Positions 35,763 to 44,532 of a stretch of 52,330 nucleotides of DNA are shown here, in pieces. The translations under genes and the position numbers were made by a program. Within the stretch, counting starts at the first letter, position 1; every line of letters starts with the position of its first letter. The notes under the pieces are model-generated. The model was not told the origin of the DNA. It did no database searches and was given only the letters and a program-made list of their open reading frames with translations. Origin of the DNA: Chloroflexota bacterium (lineage in GTDB: Bacteria; Chloroflexota; Anaerolineae; Caldilineales; Caldilineaceae); NCBI GenBank assembly GCA_003577005.1, contig QEUW01000009.1:4061-56390 (forward strand), in the 5' to 3' direction.

Positions 35763-35877
35763 CCCTTATCGATTCATCTTTGTTTCTTCAGAAACGGTTG
35801 AAAAACGGGATGAAAACGCCGCCCCTGCTACCCTGTGGCCAGGAACGGCAATTGCAAATCCGGTATCAACAGGGAGA

Positions 35878-36069
35878 ATGAAGATGACGGCACAGCAAAA
35901 ACTAACCTCAACCGTAATGAAGACACAGATGGCACGTTTGCTCTTGTGGCGCAGCCGGTCTAATCGCAGCACAGCGTCCCATAGCGCACGGGACCAAAAG
36001 GCCAGCACGCCGCAACAGTCCCGCATTGTGCCGATGCCGGCGCCCGGGCTGACCGTCTGGGAGGGCTAG
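35878..36069 (+). CDS. Doubtful small ORF, 63 aa
   Basis: ATG 35878 follows CAGGGAGA and opens a 63-codon frame of polar, Ser/Gln/Arg-rich composition. It resembles no known protein. The ribosome-binding site is its only support; composition is not typical of neighbouring genes, so it may well be chance. Confidence 0.2.
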   Translation: MKMTAQQKLTSTVMKTQMARLLLWRSRSNRSTASHSARDQKASTPQQSRIVPMPAPGLTVWEG

Positions 36070-36177
36070 ATCAGATTTCAGGCCGAAATGAATACACAGA
36101 AATAAGGGGTTACCAGATTGGGAGCGCCAGCGACCGCCGGCAAGCGGGCGTCTTCTGGGCGCAGCAACTGTATAACT

Positions 36178-36216
36178 GAAACGTCCCCGGCATTGTTGAA
36201 AATGCGGGGACGTTTC
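36178..36216. terminator. Terminator-like hairpin between convergent genes
   Basis: GAAACGTCCCC at 36178-36188, and after one extra base GCAT, pair with ATGCGGGGACGTTTC (36202-36216), leaving one bulged G. A TTT lies in the right arm and an AAA in the left, so it may stop transcription from both sides. It lies between the convergent amidohydrolase and subtilase genes. Confidence 0.6.
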
Positions 36217-36303
36217 ATGTAGTTGTGCCACGCTGAGCCATCGGCGTGGTATCAAGTTGTCCGGCGCCGGATCACCTACGGCTCGCCCGGTGGCGAAAAC
36301 ACG

Positions 36304-39300
36304 CTAACGTTGGATAGCAGGCAGATAGACCTTCACCTGCGCAACGATGTTGGCGGCCGGGTTGCTCCCCGCATTTACTTGCAGCGTGGTTGCAAACGGT
36401 GCGTAGGGCGCGGGCAGGTCCGCTGTGAAGAGATAGCTGCCGACCGGCACGTTAGCGAACTGGTAGGAGCCGTTGGCGGCGCTGGTTGTCTCGCGCACAA
36501 AGCCGGTATCACGCCTGGTCAACGTCAGGCGGACATTGGCCAGGGTCGGTTCACCCGTATCTTTGCTGCCGTTCTGGTTCCCATCCACAAAGATGACGCC
36601 GCTGAGTGAGCCCACTTGCGACGGCGATGAAATCGCCACTTTGTTGAGATTCGCCGCAAAGCTCTGTTTGGTCGTAGCGACCAGGGCAAAGGGCTGGGCG
36701 CCAAAGGTGCCGTTGACGCTGTGCGCCTGCACAGTCACCACATAGGTCCCCACAGCTGGATCTTCCAGACGGATGGCTTCGATGGTGTTGGTACGGTCAG
36801 CGCTGGCGCCGCCGTTACCAAAGCGCCGGCCACCGGGCCCGTCGACAATCAGGTCCAGGTCATTGACCAGGGTCTTCCCGGCAGCGCTTTGCGCCGGTGG
36901 ATCTGTCCAAACAAGCGTCAGATAAACGCCATCGCCGCTCTGCGTCCCGCCGCCTCCATCGTCGCCCGTGATCTGGAACTGGGCGGACGCCTGCTTGTTC
37001 CCTTGGCGCAGGAGCAACGTGTGGACCCCCGGCGCAATCTCGGGCGCCGTCTCCAGCGTCAGTTGGACTTCGCCTTCCGCATCCGCTTCAGTCTGGCCGG
37101 CAGCCTGACCATCCAGGGTAATCGTCACAGGTTGGCTGGGTGTGAAATTCTGGCCCGTAAAGGCAAAGGTGGCGCCCGGTGCCCCCACCGTAGGCGTCAC
37201 CACCAGGGTTGGGTCAGCTTCATCTATCTGTGTCACGGTAAAGGTGGCGGATGCGCTGTTGCCCGCGCTGTCAGTCGCCTGCACGGTGTAACTACCCGCC
37301 GGGGTATTGGACTGGGTACTGATGGTGAAGGCGACTTCTCCCTGCTCGTTGCTGCCGGCGGTTCCGAGTGGCTGGCCGTTGATCGTCACGGCGATCTGGT
37401 TGTCGTTGGGCAAAAAGCCGCTGCCGGTAAAGGCGAAGGTCGTCCCTGCCGAGCCGGTGGTGGGAGCTACGCTCAGCACGGCATCCCCACCGCTGGTGAT
37501 GGTGATGGCCGTCTCGGCGGTGCGCCCACCTACATTGTAAGTTTGGAATCGATAGAGACCGGGGGGTGTCGTTGCACTGCTGTACACAAAGGCAGCGATC
37601 TCGCCCCGGTCGTCAGCGTAGACTGTTTTGATGTACGTGTTCTGGCTACAAGGCTCAGTACAGATATCGACCCAGCCATATGGCACGTTGTACTTGCCCG
37701 TCAGCAGGAAGGTAGTGCCCGGCGGGCCGGAGGTCGGGGTGCTCTCCAGGGTGACATTAGGGAAGTCAATGACCAGCGCAATGTTGTCAACGATGGCCGA
37801 CAGATGAGGTTCCTGGCCATCGCCTTCGTTGTAGAGGACGAGATAACCCGTCTGCCCGGCCAGATCGGCCAGTTCGGCTGCGCTGAAAGGGTGTGTATAC
37901 GTATAACTGCCATCCGCATTGGCGCACTGTGGCTGGTCGGGCGCAAAAGGACCGATAAAGTAGCCGGATGCATCCACCAGCGCTACACAGAACTGGTCGA
38001 AGCCAGGGTCCTCGTCATAGATATCGACCAGGAACTCCAGATAGCTGGGGTTGCTGGTGTCAATCACGTCGGGGAAGGCCAGCGGATACCAGATGGCGTC
38101 GTCCGAAGGAGTTCCGCCCAACCAGACCGAATATTGCCCATCGATGACCAGATTGGGGTTGCTCGTCCGCACGGGGACACCCGAGCCAAGCCATACCTGG
38201 TTCCAGTAGTCCGACCAATCCGGATCCTCAAAATCTCCACCACCCACCAGGTGTTGCAAATAGGTGCTCACCGACGGGCCAGCAGGAGAGTGGCCGGGCT
38301 CAAAACCGGACCCACGCACCGCAGCGGTTGGCAGGCCGGAGGCGTGGCGCGGCACCGGGTTGGTTAACGGCGCAAGACCCTCTTTGCCACTGCTATCGAC
38401 GGTTGGGATAGGCGTTGTGACACGTGCGTCCCGGTTGGCCGGCAACGCCTCTATCGCAAGCGTTGTCGCATCGGTCAGAGGGGCCGTGGCTGCCGGCGCG
38501 GTTGCCAAGTCCAGATGAAGCGTTGCGGCCGCGGCCTGCACGGTTGCTGCGCTGGCGTTCGCCCCTGCCGTTTGCACCAGGAGACCCGCATCAGTGCTTA
38601 CAACTTGCAGGGTGTACGTCACCGACTGCCCCGTCTGCAAGCCCTGGACATGGTCGTCGATAATGGCGTAGTGGGCATTGAGCGTGTTATTGAGATCGAC
38701 CCGGCCAAAGCCGCTTACATTGTTGAACGGGTCAGCGCCCGGCAACTGGACAGCGCCGTTGACTAGCACCGCCTTCATCAGCGCACCGCTGGGGTTGGGG
38801 ATATTGCGCGTCTTGTTGAGCCACTCGCGCATAAGCGCAGCGCCACCCGCCGTCAATGGCGTGGCCATGGAAGTGCCACCCATAAACGCATAGTCATCAT
38901 TGAACGGCCCCCAGAAGGACTCGATGGGCGCCTGGGCCGCCTTCACCGAGAGGATCCACGAACCTGGGGCCACCACTTCCGGCTTGATGCGCCCATCTGC
39001 CGTCGGGCCGCGACTGGAGAAATTGGTCACGGTGTCTGGGTTGTCGCTCTGGCTCCCCTGGTCGGGCCGGTTATTCTCGGAGGCCCCGACTGTCAATACA
39101 TTCTTGGCTGTGCCGGGCGAACCGACGGTGCGCGGCCCTGGTCCGGCGTTGCCGGCGGCATAGAGCACCAGATAGTCTTTGTGATGCCAGAGATAGTCAT
39201 CGACCAGGCTGGAAAGCAAGCCATAGCCGCCATTGTCATTGGCGCCCCAACTGTTGCTGGAGATCCGGGCGCCCTCGTTGTAGCCCTTTGCCAGGAAGTC

Positions 39301-40341
39301 GCCGTTGAGGTCGATACACTGGATACCGGTGCTGCCATCGGTATTTAAGGCCATAAAGACCATCTGGGCCTCGGGCGCAACACCGGCATGGGATGCGGTA
39401 TACAGATGGTTGGCCGGGTTGCTGCCCGACCGCACACCCCCACCGAGCACCGAGCCAGCCACATGCGTGCCATGGCCGTTCAAGTCTGTAAAGTTGGTCT
39501 TGGCGCGACAGGCCGGGCTGGAGAGGTTCATCTCGCTGGGGGCAAAGCCGCGCAGCAGCCGGTTGCCAAAATCGGTGGAAAGCTGGCCCTGCACACTCAG
39601 GCCAGAATCCGAAACGGCCACGATTTGTCCGGCGCCAAAATAGCCAAAGTCCTCCCAGACCGATTCGATGCCAATGATCTTGCGCCCTGGGCTGTTGGCC
39701 ACCGTCGGCATAAGATAAGGTTCGACCCAACTCACATCGGGGTGCTGGGCGATGGCGGCAGCGCTGTGCGCTGGCGCCCGGAGGCGGAACAACACGCCCA
39801 AACCCGACTGCGCGCTTTCCTGGATCGTTGCACCCTGCGCCTGCAAGAAGGAGATCAAGGCGGCGGTCGCCACACCAGGAAAGGCCATAACATAGAACTC
39901 GGCATCCCCATCCTGACTGGCCGCTGCGCTCTGCATCTGCAAGGACGGCGCCAGTTTGTAATCGGGCAGGTAGGGGCCAACCCACCGCACCACCGGCAGC
40001 GAGGCAACGTTGGCCGCCTGGTCTGGCCGTATGCGCACGACATGCGTATTCTCCGGGACATAGCCAAGCACCTGGCCGCCCAGCGCCTCCACCTGCTGCG
40101 CCCAGGAACGTTCTACCGGCCCGTGGAACTGGACCAGATAGTAGGCCAGGCCCCTGGCGTTGACCTGTGCAGCCTGGATGGCGGCGCCGTTTGCTGGGCC
40201 GTCGTAAACAGGGTCGAATGTGCGGGTCTGCAAATAGATCACACCGGCAGGGTCCTGGCTGTGTACTGTTGAGGCTGGCGCAAGAACAAGCAGCACTGCA
40301 ATCAGAACAAAGCTAAGCCGGCACACGCTGAATGAGGCCAT
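36304..40341 (-). CDS. Large secreted subtilisin-like serine protease (S8) with C-terminal Ig/SdrD-like domains
   Basis: A 1345-aa exported protease. Signal peptide about 1-29 (SFVLIAVLLVLAPASTVHS), propeptide-like region to about 215, then the S8 domain with Asp245 (VSDSGL), His290 (NGHGTHVAG), the oxyanion Asn398 (AAGNAGP) and Ser491 (GGTSMATP). Further parts: a jelly-roll-like region (about 700-860), three IPT/Ig-like repeats each beginning P-T-x-G-x-x-G-x-T/A-F (about 870-1110), a VWTDPP/LVNDLDL segment familiar from the C-terminus of S8 enzymes (about 1130-1200) and an SdrD B-like domain (about 1240-1320) with VFVDGNQNG-type calcium-binding sequence. It ends VYLPAIQR. The in-frame codons back to 40452 are dismissed; AAGGAG lies nine bases before ATG 40341. 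Role: extracellular protein degradation. Confidence 0.9.
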   Translation of the reverse strand: MASFSVCRLSFVLIAVLLVLAPASTVHSQDPAGVIYLQTRTFDPVYDGPANGAAIQAAQVNARGLAYYLVQFHGPVERSWAQQVEALGGQVLGYVPENTHVVRIRPDQAANVASLPVVRWVGPYLPDYKLAPSLQMQSAAASQDGDAEFYVMAFPGVATAALISFLQAQGATIQESAQSGLGVLFRLRAPAHSAAAIAQHPDVSWVEPYLMPTVANSPGRKIIGIESVWEDFGYFGAGQIVAVSDSGLSVQGQLSTDFGNRLLRGFAPSEMNLSSPACRAKTNFTDLNGHGTHVAGSVLGGGVRSGSNPANHLYTASHAGVAPEAQMVFMALNTDGSTGIQCIDLNGDFLAKGYNEGARISSNSWGANDNGGYGLLSSLVDDYLWHHKDYLVLYAAGNAGPGPRTVGSPGTAKNVLTVGASENNRPDQGSQSDNPDTVTNFSSRGPTADGRIKPEVVAPGSWILSVKAAQAPIESFWGPFNDDYAFMGGTSMATPLTAGGAALMREWLNKTRNIPNPSGALMKAVLVNGAVQLPGADPFNNVSGFGRVDLNNTLNAHYAIIDDHVQGLQTGQSVTYTLQVVSTDAGLLVQTAGANASAATVQAAAATLHLDLATAPAATAPLTDATTLAIEALPANRDARVTTPIPTVDSSGKEGLAPLTNPVPRHASGLPTAAVRGSGFEPGHSPAGPSVSTYLQHLVGGGDFEDPDWSDYWNQVWLGSGVPVRTSNPNLVIDGQYSVWLGGTPSDDAIWYPLAFPDVIDTSNPSYLEFLVDIYDEDPGFDQFCVALVDASGYFIGPFAPDQPQCANADGSYTYTHPFSAAELADLAGQTGYLVLYNEGDGQEPHLSAIVDNIALVIDFPNVTLESTPTSGPPGTTFLLTGKYNVPYGWVDICTEPCSQNTYIKTVYADDRGEIAAFVYSSATTPPGLYRFQTYNVGGRTAETAITITSGGDAVLSVAPTTGSAGTTFAFTGSGFLPNDNQIAVTINGQPLGTAGSNEQGEVAFTISTQSNTPAGSYTVQATDSAGNSASATFTVTQIDEADPTLVVTPTVGAPGATFAFTGQNFTPSQPVTITLDGQAAGQTEADAEGEVQLTLETAPEIAPGVHTLLLRQGNKQASAQFQITGDDGGGGTQSGDGVYLTLVWTDPPAQSAAGKTLVNDLDLIVDGPGGRRFGNGGASADRTNTIEAIRLEDPAVGTYVVTVQAHSVNGTFGAQPFALVATTKQSFAANLNKVAISSPSQVGSLSGVIFVDGNQNGSKDTGEPTLANVRLTLTRRDTGFVRETTSAANGSYQFANVPVGSYLFTADLPAPYAPFATTLQVNAGSNPAANIVAQVKVYLPAIQR

Positions 40342-40490
40342 CTCCTTTGTCTCCTTGCATGGGAAAGACTGGTCAATACGTACCGGTGGTTTTATCAATG
40401 AAGCTGCTGCGGCGGCAGCAAGGAGTATAGCACAATTTGCGCGCAGGCTCAATCATCTGCCTGTAAAGGGCGCGTGGCGTGATTGAAGAA

Positions 40491-40519
40491 TTGACATAAC
40501 CAGATCTGGCGGGTATACT
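40491..40519 (+). promoter_or_regulatory. Consensus-like sigma-70 promoter of the DEAD-box helicase gene
   Basis: TTGACA (40491-40496) and TATACT (40514-40519) are separated by 17 bases. They precede the helicase start by about 110 bases, leaving a leader that can fold. Confidence 0.78.
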
Positions 40520-40528
40520 CAAATCTTG

Positions 40529-40565
40529 TTGCTGCGAACAATGGGTTCGCAACGCCTTTTTGGCG
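40529..40565 (+). promoter_or_regulatory. Possible structured 5' leader/attenuator of the helicase gene
   Basis: Just after the predicted transcription start, GCGAAC and GTTCGC (with flanking GTTGC/AAC, about 40529-40554) can form a hairpin, followed by GCC-TTTTT-GGC (about 40555-40565). Hairpin plus T5 looks like an attenuator, and long leaders are common in cold-shock RNA helicase genes. Confidence 0.4.
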
Positions 40566-40630
40566 GCAATTCAAAGAAAGCATCGGGCTGAGAGTGCGAC
40601 TTGGCTCAATGAAGTCAAGGAGTACTCACA

Positions 40631-41992
40631 ATGCAGTTTGAACAATTTTCCCTCGACCCGCGCATCGGCGCGGGCATCACCGCGGTTGGTTATACTACAC
40701 CGACCCCTATCCAACAACAGGCCGTTCCTCTTATATTGCAAGGGCGCGATGTACTGGGCCTGGCGCAGACCGGCACCGGCAAGACGGCCGCCTTTGTCTT
40801 GCCTATTTTGCAACGGTTGACCAGAGGGCCACTCCGCCAGGTGCGGGCGCTGGTTGTCGCGCCGACACGCGAACTGGCCGAGCAGATCCACCAGAGCATC
40901 GTAGACTTGGGCCATCACACCAAGATTCGGAGCGTTCCCATTTACGGCGGTGTGAGCAAGTTTGGTCAGGTGGCAGCCTTGCGCCGTGGCGCCGAGATCC
41001 TCGTCGCCTGTCCTGGCCGGCTGCTCGACCACATTAGCGACGGAACTATCGACCTGTCGCGCATCGAAGTGCTCGTGTTGGACGAGGCTGACCGCATGTT
41101 CGACATGGGCTTTTTGCCCGACGTGCGCCGCATCCTCAAATATGTGCCAGCCCAACGGCAGACGCTGCTCTTTTCGGCCACTATGCCGGATGAGATCCGT
41201 ACCCTGGCCGACCAGATCCTCACCGAGCCGGTCACAGTACAGGTGGACCCCATCGCGCCGGCCAAGACGGTCTCTCATGCACTCTACCCGGTGCCGGACA
41301 AGCTAAAGAGCAGACTCTTGTTTGTCATGTTGGAACGGACTGCCACCGGGCGTGTAATCATCTTTACGCGCACCAAGCGCCGCGCCCGCAACCTGGCCGC
41401 CGATCTGGACAGGCAGGGCTATCGCGTGGCTGCGCTCCAGGGCAACATGGCGCAGAATGCCCGCCAGGCTGCCATGAATGGCTTCCGCGATGGGAAGTAC
41501 GATATCCTCGTTGCCACCGACATCGCCGCCCGCGGCATCGACGTGAGTGAGATCTCGCATGTCATCAACTTCGACATGCCCGATACCGCCGACGCCTACA
41601 CCCACCGCATCGGGCGAACGGGCCGGGCACACCAGAGCGGCGAAGCCTTTACCTTTGCCACCCCGTCGGATGAACTCATGGTGCGCGACATCGAAAAGGT
41701 ACTGGGCGCTCGCATCGAACGACGACGCCTGGAAGGATTCGACTACGGTGGCTTTGCGGTAGAGAGTGCCCCCAAGACAATCCAGGGTACCGGATCACGG
41801 CCGCGCAACGCCGCATCCTCGCGCACCCATCGTGGGAACGGCGGTGTGGCCGCAAGCCAGTCCAGATGGAGCGCGGTGGGTCGGGAGCCTAACGGTAATG
41901 GTCGCAACGAAAGTCGCCCGGCCACGTCCGGCGCACCGGCGCCACGTCGGGGACGGCGCCGCCCGGCCTTCGCCGGCAACCGATCAGCCTAA
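40631..41992 (+). CDS. DEAD-box ATP-dependent RNA helicase (RhlE-like)
   Basis: A 453-aa helicase with two RecA-like domains. Visible motifs: Q motif TPTPIQ (23-28), Walker A AQTGTGKT (45-52), PTRELA (78-83), DEAD (151-154), SAT (182-184), and in domain 2 ARGIDV and HRIGRTGR. The C-terminal ~75 residues are disordered and rich in Arg, Gly, Ser and Asn, a usual RNA-binding tail. It unwinds RNA duplexes in ribosome assembly or cold adaptation. GTCAAGGAGTACTCACA precedes ATG 40631. Its stop overlaps the 3' end of the opposite-strand pterin dehydratase gene by four bases. Confidence 0.93.
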   Translation: MQFEQFSLDPRIGAGITAVGYTTPTPIQQQAVPLILQGRDVLGLAQTGTGKTAAFVLPILQRLTRGPLRQVRALVVAPTRELAEQIHQSIVDLGHHTKIRSVPIYGGVSKFGQVAALRRGAEILVACPGRLLDHISDGTIDLSRIEVLVLDEADRMFDMGFLPDVRRILKYVPAQRQTLLFSATMPDEIRTLADQILTEPVTVQVDPIAPAKTVSHALYPVPDKLKSRLLFVMLERTATGRVIIFTRTKRRARNLAADLDRQGYRVAALQGNMAQNARQAAMNGFRDGKYDILVATDIAARGIDVSEISHVINFDMPDTADAYTHRIGRTGRAHQSGEAFTFATPSDELMVRDIEKVLGARIERRRLEGFDYGGFAVESAPKTIQGTGSRPRNAASSRTHRGNGGVAASQSRWSAVGREPNGNGRNESRPATSGAPAPRRGRRRPAFAGNRSA

Positions 41993-42285
41993 GAAATTGC
42001 CAGCCGGTTGATGGCCTGGGCCAGGGCAAAATCGCGCTGGCTGAGGGCGGCGCCGGCGGCATGGGTTACCAGGTCGATTGTGACCTGATTGTAGACATTG
42101 CGCCATTCGGGGTGGTGGTTGGCTGCTTCGGCGAGCAGTGCGACCTTTGTCATAAAGCCAAACGCGCCCACGAAATCTTTGAACTTGAACTCGCGATGGA
42201 GTTTACCGCCGACTACCGCCCAACCGGGCACGGTGGCAAGCTGGCTTTCGATTTCGGCCTCTGAGAGTGGCTGCACCTTTGGCAT
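41989..42285 (-). CDS. phhB: 4a-hydroxytetrahydrobiopterin dehydratase (PCD/DCoH)
   Basis: A 98-aa pterin-4a-carbinolamine dehydratase. The conserved ANHHPEW with the following NVYNQV, and THAAGALS-like end (THAAGAALSQRD), are diagnostic; the His pair in NHHP is catalytic. The enzyme dehydrates 4a-hydroxytetrahydrobiopterin, regenerating the pterin cofactor of aromatic amino-acid hydroxylases, or acts in molybdopterin-like salvage. AGGAGGAAGCT precedes ATG 42285. No hydroxylase gene is near. It overlaps the helicase stop by four bases tail to tail. Confidence 0.92.
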   Translation of the reverse strand: MPKVQPLSEAEIESQLATVPGWAVVGGKLHREFKFKDFVGAFGFMTKVALLAEAANHHPEWRNVYNQVTIDLVTHAAGAALSQRDFALAQAINRLAIS

Positions 42286-42336
42286 AGCTTCCTCCTAAAC
42301 ACGCTTCGGCGCTACCGGTTTGATGTGATTTGAGGT

Positions 42337-42373
42337 CGAGGAGTTCGCACACCATGTGCGAACTCCTCGTTTT
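42337..42373. terminator. 15-bp perfect hairpin followed by TTTT
   Basis: CGAGGAGTTCGCACA at 42337-42351 pairs perfectly with 42355-42369 around a CCA loop, followed by TTTTGTG on the plus strand. No plus-strand gene directly precedes it (the dehydratase lies between on the minus strand), so it may back up helicase termination. The GTGCGAACTCC word recurs in a hairpin at 44475-44498. Confidence 0.6.
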
Positions 42374-42403
42374 GTGTGAAATCTTGGCGTCACTCGTTCC
42401 ACA

Positions 42404-42441
42404 ACAAAAAGTGACCGTGAGCAGCCAAGACTCACGGTCAC
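42404..42441 (-). terminator. Rho-independent terminator of the OB-fold/Zn-ribbon genes
   Basis: On the minus strand GTGACCGTGAG (42441-42431), a 9-base loop and CTCACGGTCAC are followed by TTTTTGTTG. It lies 30 bases after the stop of the OB-fold gene at 42473. Confidence 0.85.
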
Positions 42442-42472
42442 CCTTTACGCTGTACGCCTCACGTCTCGCTCG

Positions 42473-42784
42473 TCACGTACCTCGCCCAAACACCGGTCGA
42501 AATTTATACCCATAGACAATCTGCCCCTCTGGCCCATCCTCGCGCAGCTTGCGTGTTACCATCTCGACCTGCATCCCAATCTGTACATCGCCGGGTTCGA
42601 CATCGGTCAACTGGGCGGTCACCATTGGGCCATCCTCTAGTTTGACCAGGGCGATGGTGTAGGGCTTTTGATCCTCATAGCCTTGAGGGGCGTTGTACAT
42701 AGTGCTAAAGCTGTAAACCTTGCCTCGCCCACTGAGGTTCTGGGTAAAGCGCATCCCATGGTCGGTGCGGGTGGGCGTCTCCAT
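42473..42784 (-). CDS. OB-fold domain protein (DUF35 C-terminal part)
   Basis: A 103-aa protein resembling the OB-fold half of DUF35 proteins: GRGKVYSFSTMY, then APQGYEDQKPYTIALVKLEDGPMVTAQL, and the end YGYKFRPVFG. In the full-length family, this domain follows a Zn-ribbon in one chain and works with thiolases, probably channelling acyl-CoA intermediates. Here its ATG (42784) overlaps the stop of the Zn-ribbon ORF (TAATG), so it is a separate cistron. The split may be natural or a frameshift. The thiolase gene lies upstream on the same strand. Confidence 0.75.
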   Translation of the reverse strand: METPTRTDHGMRFTQNLSGRGKVYSFSTMYNAPQGYEDQKPYTIALVKLEDGPMVTAQLTDVEPGDVQIGMQVEMVTRKLREDGPEGQIVYGYKFRPVFGRGT

Positions 42785-43002
42785 TAGTCGTCTCCGGCCA
42801 TAACCGGCGCCGTAGCCTCCGGCAGTTTGATCAACGTAGGTAGTGCAAAAACTAGCACCGGTGCGCCGGCTTGCTGCATCGGTTGACGGCAGTGTGGGCA
42901 GATCTCCCGTGGCGGAAAGACCGCCTGGGTGCAGACCGAGCATACCTCAGCCTGCAAGCGATAGCGTTGTTTTTTTGTGCGCCACAGATTCGGAACCGCC
43001 AT
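42784..43002 (-). CDS. Zn-ribbon protein (DUF35 N-terminal part)
   Basis: A 72-aa protein with the two Cys pairs of a Zn-ribbon, EVCSVC and EICPHC, after the start MAVPNLWRTKKQRYRL, which matches DUF35 N-termini. After the ribbon, a 30-residue tail (hydrophobic, Pro/Ala-rich) does not look like the OB domain. GGAGATAGTTCACA precedes ATG 43002. It is coupled to the OB-fold ORF through TAATG. Confidence 0.75.
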   Translation of the reverse strand: MAVPNLWRTKKQRYRLQAEVCSVCTQAVFPPREICPHCRQPMQQAGAPVLVFALPTLIKLPEATAPVMAGDD

Positions 43003-43192
43003 TGTGAACTATCTCCAAATTTGCTCAAGCGTTTCGATACATTGAGCTTCTACAATTCTTCAACAAACAGTGGGCATTATTTGTCCACTTGCTCTATTTT
43101 ACACAATGACAGTCTAGCTTAACAGGGACTTCAAATCCTATCTACCTCGCCAACTTCTTGTTTTGATAGGTTTTGACAGTTCAGGCAAGCTC

Positions 43193-44356
43193 CTACACAC
43201 CCAAAATGTGTGTCACAATCGTTGCTCCGCTGCCGCCGATATTCTGTGCCATGCCGATGCGGGCATTGCGCACTTGGTTGGCGCCCGCCTGCCCGGTCAA
43301 CTGTTGCACCAGTTCGACGACCTGGTAGACGCCGGTGGCGCCCACGGGATGGCCGCGGCTCTTCAACCCACCCATGGTACTGATGGGCAGCTTGCCGTCG
43401 ATCGCAATCAGGTCATCTTGCGCCCAGCGCCATCCCTCGCCGCGCTCGGCAAAGCCACACGCCTCCAGGCTCAGCGCGCTCATTACGGTAAAGGCGTCGT
43501 GTAGTTCGAAGAGGTCAATGTCAGCAAGGGTGACGCCGGCCTGTTGGTAGGCTTTGTGGCTGCTCAGGTGCGCCGCCTGGAGAAAGAGCGGGTCTTTGCG
43601 GTCGTGGACAGCGATGGTGTCGTTGGCGCTGGCGCTAGCGAGGACCTGCACCGCGCCGCGGTGGTGGCCGCGTGTGTACTCGTGCGCCCGTTCGCTGGGT
43701 ACAAGCACCACGGCCGCGGCGCCATCACAGACCGGGCTGCTGTCCATGATATTGATGGGCGTGGCGATAAGCGGCGCCTTGATATAGTCTTCCCGGCTGA
43801 TAGGCTCCTGGAACATGGCGTTGGGATTGTTGGCCCCATTGCGGTGAGCATTGATGCTAAAACCGGCAAAGGCATCCAGCGGCAGGTCGTATTCGTACAT
43901 ATAGCGCTGCATGAGCAGGGCGTTGAGACCAACAAAACTGACACCGTGCAGCGCCTCATATTCGGCGTCGGCAGCCGTGGCGAGGCCGGCTGTCGTGTCC
44001 TTGCCGACGGTGTCGGTCATCTTTTCCAGGCCGGCGACGATAACGACATCGTGAAAGCCGCTCGCCACGGCCATCGTTCCCAGTCGCAACGCTGCGCCGC
44101 CGCTGGCGCACGCTGCCTCGACCTTGGCGGCCTCGATGCCCTGCAAGCCACAATAGTCCGCCACCAGCGTCGCCAGGTGCTCCTGGTCGAGCAGGTTGCC
44201 GCTCAACATATTGCCCACAAAGAGCGCACCGGCCCGCTCGATTCCTGCATCGGTCATGGCCGCCGAGATCGCCGTACACGCGATCTCTCGCGCCGATTGA
44301 TTCCATAACTCGCCGACCGGCGACTGGCCGATCCCGACGATGGATACATTGCGCAT
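43193..44356 (-). CDS. Thiolase-family acetyl-CoA acetyltransferase (SCP2/archaeal type)
   Basis: A 387-aa thiolase. The nucleophile Cys83 is in EAACASGG; other conserved parts are the ELHDAFT His region, GGLKSRGHPVGATG with the catalytic His, and the QNIGGSGA end. The architecture (no long substrate loop) is of the SCP2/archaeal thiolase type, which functions together with DUF35 proteins; the Zn-ribbon/OB-fold pair lies about 190 bases downstream on the same strand, fitting a thiolase-DUF35 complex in acyl-CoA condensation or degradation. ATG 44356 has ACGGAG at a long spacing. The direction of the reaction cannot be told. Confidence 0.9.
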   Translation of the reverse strand: MRNVSIVGIGQSPVGELWNQSAREIACTAISAAMTDAGIERAGALFVGNMLSGNLLDQEHLATLVADYCGLQGIEAAKVEAACASGGAALRLGTMAVASGFHDVVIVAGLEKMTDTVGKDTTAGLATAADAEYEALHGVSFVGLNALLMQRYMYEYDLPLDAFAGFSINAHRNGANNPNAMFQEPISREDYIKAPLIATPINIMDSSPVCDGAAAVVLVPSERAHEYTRGHHRGAVQVLASASANDTIAVHDRKDPLFLQAAHLSSHKAYQQAGVTLADIDLFELHDAFTVMSALSLEACGFAERGEGWRWAQDDLIAIDGKLPISTMGGLKSRGHPVGATGVYQVVELVQQLTGQAGANQVRNARIGMAQNIGGSGATIVTHILGV

Positions 44357-44385
44357 AAAGACAAAACTCCGTGTTTATCTCTAGG

Positions 44386-44412
44386 ACCCGTCTCAATCTT
44401 TTTGGGACGGGT
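44386..44412. repeat. Short inverted repeat upstream of thiolase
   Basis: ACCCGTC (44386-44392) pairs with GACGGGT (44406-44412) around a 13-base loop that is T-rich on the plus strand. It may be part of the thiolase gene's leader. Further up, TTCGCACGT/ACGTGCGAA (44475-44494) forms a second short hairpin. Confidence 0.45.
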
Positions 44413-44532
44413 ATGGAGTACGCTCTCGGCTGGCACCCCTCATGGGCGAATGGGGCGGAACGAGGACATTCCCATTCGCACGTGGACGTGCGAACTCCGC
44501 GACTATTAAGCCTTTAGAGTTGGGTACCAGCT

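Larger units (their letters stand above)
35763..36303. other. Convergent gap between amidohydrolase and subtilase genes
   Basis: The 541-base gap separates two convergent genes. It contains a doubtful 63-codon ORF (35878-36069) and a terminator-like hairpin (36178-36216). Otherwise no feature is visible. Confidence 0.5.

Noticed and set aside
36721..38367. 548-codon plus-strand ORF
   Set aside because: It lies entirely antisense to the subtilase gene. Its amino-acid composition is unlike a protein family and it reflects the codon bias of the real gene.
39388..40272. 294-codon plus-strand ORF
   Set aside because: Antisense to the N-terminal half of the subtilase; no recognisable features.
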